A stretch of DNA of 48,013 nt from Paenibacillus alginolyticus DSM 5050 = NBRC 15375. GTDB lineage: Bacteria; Bacillota; Bacilli; Paenibacillales; NBRC-103111. Below are positions 1-6,265 of this stretch, one piece after another (position 1 is the stretch's first letter; the number at the start of each line of letters is the position of its first letter). The notes under the pieces were generated by a model that worked only from the letters and a program-made list of their open reading frames with translations, did no database searches and was not told the origin of the DNA. The stretch spans positions 1 to 48,013 of the forward strand of contig NZ_AUGY01000066.1 in assembly GCF_000422905.1 (NCBI RefSeq). The letters are read 5' to 3'. The position numbers were made by a program, and so were the translations under genes.

Positions 1-2
1 CG

Positions 3-332
3 CTTCTACGAAATGTTTGGGAATGGAAAGAAACCTTTACCGCTTGGTATGATTATTCTCCGAATGTCGAAGTCGCAACGCATGGTTTTAATCGTTGGCT
101 TGAGCAGGGTGAACAAATCGCTCACACAGCTGTCAAAAGTGCGCTGAAAACGATGCGTAACTGGCAGGACGAAATCCTCAATTACCACCATTGCCGTTGG
201 ACAAATGCTACTGTAGAAGGTCGTCATAACCGTATTAAAGCATTTCAACGACGTCATTATTTCTTGCGTAACCCAGATCGATACAAAGCGGGCATTTTAG
301 TTGAATGTAATCTTCATCGACTTTCAAGCTAA
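3..332 (+). CDS. ISL3-family transposase, C-terminal part (runs off the left edge)
   Basis: The open frame enters from the left edge and ends at TAA 330-332, giving the last 109 residues. The end of the protein contains NATVEGRHNRIKAFQRR and a downstream RNPDRYKAGIL segment, the pattern of the C-terminal DDE_Tnp_ISL3 domain just after the last catalytic acidic residue. Family members cut and paste their own element. The N-terminal zinc finger, HTH and first two catalytic residues lie outside the window, so it cannot be judged whether the copy is intact. The element seems to end near 362, inside the neighbouring metallopeptidase-like gene. Confidence 0.85.
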   Translation, partial: LLRNVWEWKETFTAWYDYSPNVEVATHGFNRWLEQGEQIAHTAVKSALKTMRNWQDEILNYHHCRWTNATVEGRHNRIKAFQRRHYFLRNPDRYKAGILVECNLHRLSS

Positions 333-766
333 ATATTCAAGCACTGATTTTGAGGTTGAGCCTCAAAATTCTTGGAGAATTCGGTACGATATGGTGGAAT
401 TATTTCTTTCCCATACCTCCAAGCATTTTGTTCTCCAATAAATTTAAATTCAAGTTCAGGATAATCATTCTCCATTCTTACAGAGTGCCTGTCCTGATTC
501 TTTTTATAATCCAAGTAATGTCCCAATTCATGATATATGCACACTTCAAAGAATTCCTCGTCAGATAGATGTTTTAGTGGGCTATTTTCTTTCATTTTCT
601 CTAGAGAAGCTAGGTTATATTTAATAACATTATCTTTCAAATGATACGCCATAGAAAAAGTATGTTCGTGTTCCTCTAGTAATTTACAAGAATTATTTGT
701 ATGAATACTAATCGTATCTTGTATAAGATTTAGAAAAAAAGAGCTTATGATAAATATTCTATTCAC
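329..766 (-). CDS. Small HExxH metallopeptidase-like protein, 3' end replaced by an IS end
   Basis: This is a 145-residue frame with a GTG first codon (766-764). It has HELGH at residues 79-83 (two zinc-ligand His and the general-base Glu) followed by YLDYKK, as in small zinc-dependent peptidases of mobile regions. I cannot assign a family beyond the HExxH motif. The last residues (after about TEFSKNF) are encoded by the presumed ISL3 end, and the stop codon overlaps the transposase stop, so the native C-terminus and any third zinc ligand there are probably lost. A GAGGTG motif overlaps the annotated start, so the true start could lie a little downstream. No signal peptide is convincing. Confidence 0.5.
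   Translation of the reverse strand: MNRIFIISSFFLNLIQDTISIHTNNSCKLLEEHEHTFSMAYHLKDNVIKYNLASLEKMKENSPLKHLSDEEFFEVCIYHELGHYLDYKKNQDRHSVRMENDYPELEFKFIGEQNAWRYGKEIIPPYRTEFSKNFEAQPQNQCLNI
347..369. repeat. Perfect hairpin at the presumed right end of the ISL3-type element
   Basis: ATTTTGAGG (347-355) and CCTCAAAAT (361-369) are perfect inverted repeats around a 5-base loop. ISL3-type elements usually begin with GGCT..., so an end reading ...GAGCC (358-362) is a plausible right terminus, with TCAAAATT (363-370) as a candidate 8-bp target duplication. The left end is outside the window, so the terminus is an inference. Confidence 0.45.
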
Positions 767-856
767 CTCATTAGATCAATTTATTACAATTATATTTATA
801 TAATTGAAGTTGGTCACAATGCTGCCCCACCTCATCAGCTAAATAAAATCCATGTT

Positions 857-1278
857 TTATGTAATGTCTTTAAGCAGTTCAGTTAAGCCATTAGGATATA
901 AAATCTTATGTCCATGTTCAAAATCATCAACAGGTATCCATTTAGCGTATGTAGTCTTATTACCTTCAATAACTTTGAAATGTTCTTCCTCATATAAATT
1001 GGGGTCATTAAATTCAACAAGGTATAATTGAGTTATTTCATGTCCTATGTTCTCTTCGATCTTGAAAATGTTCTCAATACATTTGATATAACTTTTAATT
1101 GTTATTTCGATGCCAAGTTCCTCTTGAAATTCTCTTACAAGTGTCTCTTGCGAGTGTTCCCCAAGTTCGATTGTTCCACCTATTGGTCTATAATATAAAC
1201 CATTTCCTTTTGAATAGATTCCTGATTGTTCTTCAACAAGTATTTGTTTGTTGCAAGTAACTATTCCTAAAGTATTAG
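857..1278 (-). pseudogene. Nudix hydrolase, body separated from its start by a transposon
   Basis: The Nudix box is complete: GGTIELGEHSQ followed by REFQEELGI fits GX5EX7REUXEEXGU, the Mg2+-binding site that hydrolyses nucleoside diphosphate derivatives. The 5' end is missing. Codons upstream of 1278 belong to the left end of the element at 1279-4281. The original start is on the far side: TTG at 4301-4299 after AAAGGAG (4318-4312). Removing the element and one copy of the 7-bp GTATTAG gives an uninterrupted frame beginning M-Y-P-R-A-N-T-L-G-I-V. Today an ATG inside the transposon end (1351-1349) keeps the frame open, but it has no good ribosome site, so expression is doubtful. Confidence 0.85.
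1272..1278. repeat. 7-bp target-site duplication GTATTAG, left copy
   Basis: GTATTAG directly abuts the left terminus of the transposon at 1279. The same seven bases abut the right terminus at 4282-4288. Both copies lie in the reading frame of the interrupted Nudix gene, which confirms that they arose by duplication of one site. Confidence 0.85.
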
Positions 1279-1349
1279 TGTTAGTGCTAAGCCATACTGT
1301 CCGCCAACTGACGGCGTATGCTGTCCTTAACCTGACGGACAAGCTGTCC
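1279..1349 (+). repeat. Left end of the transposon with repeated transposase-site-like motifs
   Basis: The end starts TGTTAGTG. Inside, CTGTCC occurs at 1297, 1321 and 1344 and CTGACGG at 1308 and 1332, giving two full units and one partial unit of about 23-24 bp. Multiple short repeats at the ends are typical of Tn7/TniA/IS21-type elements, where they bind the transposase. The third CTGTCC overlaps the fortuitous ATG of the Nudix remnant frame. Confidence 0.7.
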
Positions 1350-1375
1350 ATTCAATGGTTTGAAAAAAGGGAGAA

Positions 1376-2176
1376 TCATGAACATTCTCCCTGGATGACG
1401 CGTTTGACCATGTGATCATCGATGATGCGATGACCGTTCTGAGCGCCGTAGATTAAACTGTGTGTACAAACTTTGTTGACGAGTCTTGCAGAACCGCTAG
1501 AAAACCTATATATATCCTCAATCGCTCCATCCGAGAAGATCTCATTCTCAGCCCCAGCATACGTCAAATGTCGCTTTATATAATCCCCGACCTGTGCCCG
1601 ATCATAATGCGGAAGCTTGCATTGTAAGTCGATCCGTTGCCTGATCGCAGCGTAAGCTTGAAGCCCTATCCGATCCCAAAGTTCACTTTGCCCCACCAAG
1701 ATAAGCGTCATCGGACTTTGTGCATCCATTTTGAAATTCAACAAGAAACGAACCTCTTCAAGCATTTCACGGTCCAGTAAATGAGCTTCATCGACTACTA
1801 CGACAGGCTGCAATTGATGAATGCCTCGCATGAGCTCAATTTCCCGATGTAACTGCCTTTTAGCGTCACCGCGATAAAATTTGGACTCACATCCGAGTTG
1901 TTCGAGTAAGCCTTTATAGAAATGCCGAGGCGTCAGCTTCGAATCTGACAGATAGAGCACCTTGTACTTGGCTTGATCCAAAACTTCCGTGAAGCGGCGA
2001 ATGGTCGTTGTTTTGCCCGTTCCACAGTCGCCCGTCACAACGGCAAACCACTGTCTTTGGGCCGCATATTCCAGTCTGCCTAACGTTTCTTCGAGTACGA
2101 CCGATTGATACAGTTCGCTTGTTGGGATATCCCTTGAAAATGGTGAATGCCGGAGCCCATAGAATGTCTCAAACAT
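1376..2176 (-). CDS. Transposition AAA ATPase, ExeA/TniB/IstB-like
   Basis: This 266-residue P-loop ATPase has Walker A GDCGTGKT at residues 49-56 and Walker B VVVVDEAH ending around D129-E130. Its opening, FYGLRHSPFSR, is the one seen in the ExeA family, which includes transposition helper ATPases. The start is ATG 2176-2174, which overlaps the transposase stop as ATGTTTGA; this 8-nt overlap suggests translational coupling. A longer frame reaching 2260 has no ribosome site and would run deep into the transposase gene. The expected role is target selection and stimulation of the DDE transposase. The motifs look intact. Confidence 0.85.
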   Translation of the reverse strand: MFETFYGLRHSPFSRDIPTSELYQSVVLEETLGRLEYAAQRQWFAVVTGDCGTGKTTTIRRFTEVLDQAKYKVLYLSDSKLTPRHFYKGLLEQLGCESKFYRGDAKRQLHREIELMRGIHQLQPVVVVDEAHLLDREMLEEVRFLLNFKMDAQSPMTLILVGQSELWDRIGLQAYAAIRQRIDLQCKLPHYDRAQVGDYIKRHLTYAGAENEIFSDGAIEDIYRFSSGSARLVNKVCTHSLIYGAQNGHRIIDDHMVKRVIQGECS

Positions 2177-3521
2177 GATCCTGCTCCTTCCGCACGGCAC
2201 GGTAGGACACAGCAGGTGCTTGCTGCTCTTTGCGCTGTTCATTACGCGTTTCGGCAGCATCCAGTAGTCTTGACGATGAAGCAGGCGACGGTCCTAGATG
2301 TTCCGGTAATGTAGGGCGTTTCCCCGCTCTTTCACCAATGACAAGTTCCCGCACATGCCATGGTGGATGCGCTTCGTACTCAATGGTCAGCTCCGTTATA
2401 TCTGCTGGATCGAAGATGACTTCGACCGTGCAGCCGATGAACGGAAGGCCAACTTCGTACTTTCGATCCATGAAGCTGATGCAACCTGACTTGTCTACTT
2501 TTCGCGATTCACAATGCAAGAACGCATTCGTCAGTACGTCCGGGTCCACGAAGCGTAGCGCCTTCTTGTCGCTGCGAAACGTCGTTTCTGGACTTTGTTT
2601 GTTCACTAGTGCTGAATGAGGTTTGTACTGGTAGCACTCGCTGAGCCATACCTGAAACAGCTCATTAAGCCGCTCGAGCGTCTTCGGTTTCTCGAGCGTA
2701 GCTTCACTTAAAAAGCTATCTACAACGCGATTAAATCGTTCCACTTTGCCCGTTGCTTCAGGCGAATAAGGCTTAGCGAATACAAGCCTAATACCGAGTT
2801 TGGAACAAGCTCGCGTCATCCACTTCGTTCGGTATTGCTTCCCGTTGTCGAAGTACACCGCCTCGGGTACGCCATATTTCTGAATAGCGCTACGGAAACA
2901 GTCCTCGATGATGGATTTGTCCATGACGGGGTAGAACTCACCGTGCAGCATAAAACGCGTAGCGTCGTCCACGAAAGTAACCAGAAACACTTGCTTCATC
3001 GCTCCACCTGGACCAATGGGCAGATACGGACCGTACTTGATGTCTGAATGCCACAACCGATTGCGATGGCGCTGCTGAAAGCGCCTTGAAGCCACACCTG
3101 AGTCTGCATACATGCGCATATGGCGGCTACTGTAACCGCGCTGCGTGAGTTTTTCTTGCAGCGTGCTGCGCTTAATCTCACCTGGTGCAATGCGGCCTTC
3201 CCATTCCAAAATCTGAATGATTTGAGCGACACTGCGGCCCGGTACTTCACGACGCAGTAGAATAGCCTGCTCCATAAGCGGCTCTGCAATAACGGCTTCA
3301 GATGGTTGTCTTCCCTTACTCATTGGCTTCAGTCCGCCGAAGCCTTCTTGCCGATAGCGTTCTAAATAGCGACGTAGCGTCCTCTCAGAAAGGCCCGTTT
3401 GCTCGCAAATTTGTGCTTTTAGCTCCTTGGCCTTCGCGGGATCCAGTCCTTCTGCCAGTAGCGGTGACAACAGTTGCACCCGCTGAGCGGCAATCTCTTC
3501 CGCTTTCTGCTTATCTTTCAT
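2169..3521 (-). CDS. DDE transposase (rve integrase core, TniA/IS481-like)
   Basis: This protein has 450 residues. An N-terminal helix-turn-helix (LSERTLRRYLERYRQ, about residues 44-58) is followed by a second DNA-binding region, then an RNase H-fold integrase core. The catalytic triad is visible as D160 (WHSDIKYG), D225 (YFDNGKQY) and E261 (TGKVERFN). A C-terminal beta-barrel-like region precedes a basic, Gln/Glu-rich tail. It starts at ATG 3521 after AAAAGGAGATGAGC. It cuts and joins the ends at 1279 and 4281 together with the ATPase encoded directly downstream. Confidence 0.9.
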   Translation of the reverse strand: MKDKQKAEEIAAQRVQLLSPLLAEGLDPAKAKELKAQICEQTGLSERTLRRYLERYRQEGFGGLKPMSKGRQPSEAVIAEPLMEQAILLRREVPGRSVAQIIQILEWEGRIAPGEIKRSTLQEKLTQRGYSSRHMRMYADSGVASRRFQQRHRNRLWHSDIKYGPYLPIGPGGAMKQVFLVTFVDDATRFMLHGEFYPVMDKSIIEDCFRSAIQKYGVPEAVYFDNGKQYRTKWMTRACSKLGIRLVFAKPYSPEATGKVERFNRVVDSFLSEATLEKPKTLERLNELFQVWLSECYQYKPHSALVNKQSPETTFRSDKKALRFVDPDVLTNAFLHCESRKVDKSGCISFMDRKYEVGLPFIGCTVEVIFDPADITELTIEYEAHPPWHVRELVIGERAGKRPTLPEHLGPSPASSSRLLDAAETRNEQRKEQQAPAVSYRAVRKEQDHV

Positions 3522-3545
3522 TCATGCTCATCTCCTTTTGCTAGA

Positions 3546-4115
3546 CTACGAACTGAGTCTACCAAAAGCACCCGTGGACAAGAATGCAGAACGGGTATGT
3601 AGCCATAAATTCACATTGGCAATGGGACGGACAACTCTAGCCAGCCATCCAGGCGCATCGCCAACGATTTGTCCAATTCTCTGGTGTGTAGACAATGAAG
3701 GGGTGGACGAAACCTCCAAGGGTTGTTGATGAAAACGAACTGCGATCGAGGAAAGAGCGCCACACCAGTAAGTTGCTAGTTCGTTGTACCAGCTTTTCCA
3801 GCGGTACAACGTAGAGTCGTCTGCTGCAACAACAGCTGCATCCGTATCCTCTGAAACCACATCTTCCACACAAGTAGATTCGTAACGCTTGTAAGGAACC
3901 AAACAATCTGGTAGTTCATGATGGATCTTACAACAACCAGTACAGCGTAATCTTCGAAGAGATAACACCTTGGCTTCTCCGGTAGCATTCCTACTGATTC
4001 GTTTCCGACTACCAATGACCTGGAGCTCTTCCCCACAACAGGGGGAGGGAACCACTTCCGCACACCTAACAAAAAACGCCGGTGATCTTCTCAACCAGCA
4101 CATAATTTGATACAA
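3546..4115 (-). CDS. DUF6431-like zinc-ribbon/HTH protein of the transposon
   Basis: This is the first gene of the transposon operon, up to 189 residues. It starts either at TTG 4115-4113 or at ATG 4103-4101; neither has a clear Shine-Dalgarno site. Residues 24-75 contain PSPCCGEELQVIGSRKR and LRRLRCTGCCKIHHELPD, two cysteine pairs fitting a zinc ribbon, then PYKRYES and a helical stretch around SEDTDAAVVAADDSTLYRW that resembles a helix-turn-helix. From memory, proteins of this type (DUF6431) commonly accompany this transposase/ATPase pair. No biochemical role is known to me. DNA or end recognition or operon regulation is an inference. Confidence 0.65.
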   Translation of the reverse strand: MYQIMCWLRRSPAFFVRCAEVVPSPCCGEELQVIGSRKRISRNATGEAKVLSLRRLRCTGCCKIHHELPDCLVPYKRYESTCVEDVVSEDTDAAVVAADDSTLYRWKSWYNELATYWCGALSSIAVRFHQQPLEVSSTPSLSTHQRIGQIVGDAPGWLARVVRPIANVNLWLHTRSAFLSTGAFGRLSS

Positions 4116-4139
4116 TGACCATGTTATTTTTTTGTGAGA

Positions 4140-4191
4140 GGATGTCTCCGGTGAACCTGCGTCAACAGGTACACGTTTTATGGAGGCATCC
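4140..4191. other. Nested stem-loop in the transposon leader
   Basis: GGATGTCTCC (4140-4149) pairs with GGAGGCATCC (4182-4191) at 9 of 10 positions. Inside it, ACCTG and CAGGT form a second short stem around CGTCAA. It lies between the promoter in the right end and the first transposon gene. It could be a leader structure limiting expression or, read on the plus strand with the following CCTTTTCCTTT, a barrier to transcription leaving the element. Confidence 0.45.
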
Positions 4192-4214
4192 TTTTCCTTT
4201 ACTATGATACGGTC

Positions 4215-4243
4215 ATTATATTCGTCAATCCGTGGACAGGCAA
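4215..4243 (-). promoter_or_regulatory. Promoter of the transposon operon
   Basis: On the minus strand, TTGCCT (4243-4238) and TATAAT (4220-4215) are separated by exactly 17 bp, a good sigma-A promoter. The -35 and spacer overlap the CTGTCC and CTGACGG repeats of the right end, so binding of the transposase there could repress the operon (inference). Confidence 0.7.
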
Positions 4244-4281
4244 TTCCGTCAGCTTTTGTGCATTATGATTCAGCGGCAACA
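4234..4281 (-). repeat. Right end of the transposon
   Basis: Read inwards (minus strand) it begins TGTTGCCGCT and contains CTGACGG (4252-4246) and CTGTCC (4239-4234) at the same distances as in the left end. Ungapped alignment with 1279-1326 gives 30 of 48 matches, concentrated at the tip and in the CTGACGG and CTGTCC boxes. Confidence 0.8.
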
Positions 4282-4288
4282 GTATTAG
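4282..4288. repeat. 7-bp target-site duplication GTATTAG, right copy
   Basis: This is identical to 1272-1278 and abuts the right terminus. On the minus strand it encodes part of the Ala-Asn-Thr codons of the reconstructed Nudix N-terminus. Confidence 0.85.
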
Positions 4289-4318
4289 CACGTGGATACA
4301 AATCACTTTCACTCCTTT
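4282..4318 (-). promoter_or_regulatory. Stranded ribosome site and first codons of the interrupted Nudix gene
   Basis: AAAGGAG (4318-4312), a 10-nt spacer, then TTG (4301-4299), TAT, CCA, CGT, GCT, AAT. The next codon crosses the insertion point and continues at 1271 after excision of the element. The Shine-Dalgarno site overlaps the TAA stop (4319-4317) of the upstream Nudix gene, so the two genes formed an operon. Confidence 0.8.
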
Positions 4319-4952
4319 AAATAAACAAGTAATTTAAATCACTTGTAACATATTTAAGCCACTCATATTGTGGAGACATAATCTCAGGTAACTTATCAAG
4401 TGGCGACCAAAATAATTTAAACAGATGATTATCTGCTTCCTGTGTCCATTGGTTAAGATTACATTCTGTATGTAAGTGGTAAAAATGTCTTTCAACTGTT
4501 GAAGCTAAATCTGTTTCCTCCACCCAACCTGTTATTTGATATGTTGTGTAGCTTGGCTCTGGATATTTATCTCCTTCTATATAGGAAATTTGTATAAACT
4601 CTCCATGCTTGCGTTCATGTTGGACAGCTGTCCCCCTTCTAATTTCAGCCCAATTAAAACTTGATAACTCTGGTCTTGAATAGACCCTAGCATTTTGATA
4701 TATAACGTACTTATCGTCTGAAAGATTTATCTCTTGTTTTCCTATGTGGATACATGTAAGAAACTCATTTAACCCTGTTTCTTCAAAAGCTTCACGCAAG
4801 GCGGATTGTTTGAAATCCTCATTCATCTCAACAGTTCCTGCTGGAAATTGAATACCTGCATTTGGATGCTGAATAAGAAGCAATTCAATCTTCGCATCTT
4901 TTTCCCTAGTGATAAAACAAGTGACCTTGCCTAAAACGTTTCGTTGTATCAT
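4317..4952 (-). CDS. Nudix hydrolase
   Basis: This 211-residue protein starts at ATG 4952 after GGAGGAAAAGA. The Nudix box is intact: GTVEMNE, seven residues, then REAFEETGL. Nudix enzymes hydrolyse X-linked nucleoside diphosphates. The substrate cannot be told from the sequence, but the long C-terminal part (HERKHGEFIQI..., W-rich end) is unusual for the smallest mutator-type members. The gene ends four bases into the ribosome site of the second, now interrupted, Nudix gene. Confidence 0.85.
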   Translation of the reverse strand: MIQRNVLGKVTCFITREKDAKIELLLIQHPNAGIQFPAGTVEMNEDFKQSALREAFEETGLNEFLTCIHIGKQEINLSDDKYVIYQNARVYSRPELSSFNWAEIRRGTAVQHERKHGEFIQISYIEGDKYPEPSYTTYQITGWVEETDLASTVERHFYHLHTECNLNQWTQEADNHLFKLFWSPLDKLPEIMSPQYEWLKYVTSDLNYLFI

Positions 4953-5034
4953 TCTTTTCCTCCAAAACTAGATACTTATTCTATTAACTTATTTGTTTAG
5001 GACTCATATGCGCTACCTCATACAAGTCATTTTC

Positions 5035-5349
5035 TTACTTCATAATGACTATCAAAATGGTAATGATGACTGATTGGGAAAAAGCGATTATCAAATCATT
5101 TCTCCAATATGTCTTAGCAAATGGACTGAACAATCTAAAAAGTAGAAAACTGCAAATGAAAATGCTTAGCCAAGTAAAAATTAAACCATTAACGATAGAC
5201 AGATAGGGTTCTCTCCTTCAACGCCTAGTCCACACAAACACCAAAACGGAAATCCCAATAGCTGCAAACAATATCGCAATAATTCTCTGCATCACGAAAT
5301 ATGATTTGGTGGTTAGCTTTCCAACCTTGTGTGGTCTTCCATAATGCAT
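5035..5349 (-). pseudogene. Small three-TM membrane protein broken by an in-frame TGA
   Basis: ATG 5349 follows AAGGGCG about 11 bases upstream. The first 43 codons encode MHYGRPHKVGKL... and a transmembrane segment (IIAILFAAIGISVLVFVW), then TGA at 5220-5218. The same frame continues without another stop to TAA 5037-5035 and encodes two further very hydrophobic stretches (LIFTWLSIFICSFLLF and SVIITILIVIM). One reading frame of 105 codons with a single nonsense codon after WTRR is the simplest reading. Alternatives are a functional 43-residue peptide, or a restart from a rare CTG (5202) downstream of AAGGAGAG. I do not recognise the family. Confidence 0.5.
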
Positions 5350-5416
5350 ATGGAGCAATCGCCCTTAGATCTATCCTTTTAAAGATAGCTTACCTGTTAA
5401 AATTCACTTAGCTATT

Positions 5417-5833
5417 CTACTTCACTACAATCTTTACTTTCTTTCCATCCTCAAACTTCTCTAACTGATTTGCAATATAGGAACCTGCACCACGATTATC
5501 AGCAGGAGTTACATACTCAATATCTGCACCTTTACCACCTTCAGCACACATTGCCATAGGATACTCGTCACGATCATAGCCCTTCTTAGTTGGCACACCC
5601 TTCAAGGATTCTTTTCGGTTTTCATCTGCGCCCTTACGGTCAATTGTACAGATATTTGATTTACCATGTTCTTCTGCTGCTTTTATATGTGCAGCGGTTT
5701 CTGGGAATCTATCGCTTGGAACGATTATTGTAGCTACAACTGAGCCATCTGTGGATTTAACTTGTGCGAAATAGTAAAATGTTACTGATAAAAGAATTAT
5801 TGCTACTAGGAATGAGTATATTCTCTTTGTCAT
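5417..5833 (-). CDS. NucA/NucB-type deoxyribonuclease, membrane-anchored or secreted
   Basis: This 138-residue protein starts at ATG 5833 after GAGGAC. Residues 5-24 form a signal peptide or anchor (IYSFLVAIILLSVTFYYFAQ). The rest matches the DNase NucA/NucB fold: IDRKGADENRKESLKG (about 64-79), YDRDEYPMAMC (86-96), and TPADNRGAGSYIANQL (109-124), the D-R-D-E and N-R-G segments being the conserved catalytic parts. Relatives are the competence nuclease NucA and sporulation nuclease NucB of Bacillus, and nuclease toxins. A SUKH-type remnant ends only 20 bp upstream, so a toxin/immunity origin is possible. Confidence 0.8.
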   Translation of the reverse strand: MTKRIYSFLVAIILLSVTFYYFAQVKSTDGSVVATIIVPSDRFPETAAHIKAAEEHGKSNICTIDRKGADENRKESLKGVPTKKGYDRDEYPMAMCAEGGKGADIEYVTPADNRGAGSYIANQLEKFEDGKKVKIVVK

Positions 5834-5853
5834 TAATTAGTCCTCACATGATG

Positions 5854-6265
5854 TTATTTAGTTGCCTTAAAATCGAAATCACCACTATCAAAAACAAATT
5901 CAGCATCATTTCCTTCAAAATTACAAACAAGATATTCAAACCATTGTTTATAACTCGCAGCTAAAACTTCTCGTTCTGCTGAATCGTGCCACATACTTAT
6001 GATTTGACCTTCCGTACCTTTTGCAGTTGGTGCTAAATCAAGACAATGATGGTCTCCACATCCATTATATGTTAAAGGTATCCACGATTGTTGCCACCAC
6101 ACATTTGTAATCCCCTCTTGAGATTCAACATCCCACTCGTTAAATGTCCCTTTATCACTTAGTTCCTTCCAAACGTTCCACTCGTCAAAGATGCGTTGTG
6201 TAGATAGCAATTCCCATCCTGCAATAAGCCATTGGGAATCACCCTTTTGACCATTATGTATTTTT
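5854..6265 (-). pseudogene. SMI1/KNR4 (SUKH) domain protein, N-terminus lost and fused to a recombinase remnant
   Basis: From about KKIHNGQKGDSQWLIAGWEL to the TAA at 5854 the sequence matches the SUKH core: RIFDEWNVWKEL, WWQQSWIPLTYNGCGDHHCL, GTEGQIISMWHD, EREVLAASYKQWFEYL. SUKH proteins are often immunity partners of nuclease toxins. About 60 N-terminal residues normally present are missing. The frame instead continues upstream into an integrase N-terminal domain, evidently after a deletion. The junction near 6265 is approximate. The NucA/NucB-type gene follows 20 bp downstream. Confidence 0.65.

Larger units (their letters stand above)
1279..4281. mobile_element. Complete 3003-bp three-gene transposon (DUF6431-like / DDE transposase / ExeA-type ATPase)
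   Basis: The boundaries come from three agreeing signs: TGTT...AACA ends, terminal regions that align without gaps for 48 bp in inverted orientation (30 identical positions), and a 7-bp direct repeat GTATTAG on each side. The three genes are all on the minus strand and transcribed from a promoter in the right end. The transposase and ATPase genes overlap by 8 bp. The organisation is that of two-protein transposition systems (IstA/IstB, TniA/TniB, TnsB/TnsC), in which an AAA ATPase helps the DDE transposase choose targets. No cargo such as a resistance or CRISPR gene is present. Confidence 0.85.

Noticed and set aside
1297..4285. Transposon ends at TACTGTCCGCC / TACTGTTGCCG
   Set aside because: These also look alike, but the alignment is short and the flanks carry no direct repeat. 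Ends at 1279 and 4281 align over 48 bp and have a 7-bp duplication.
5030..5205. Independent small membrane gene starting at CTG 5202
   Set aside because: It is in the same frame as the preceding 43-codon frame, separated only by one TGA, and CTG starts are very rare. One broken gene is simpler.
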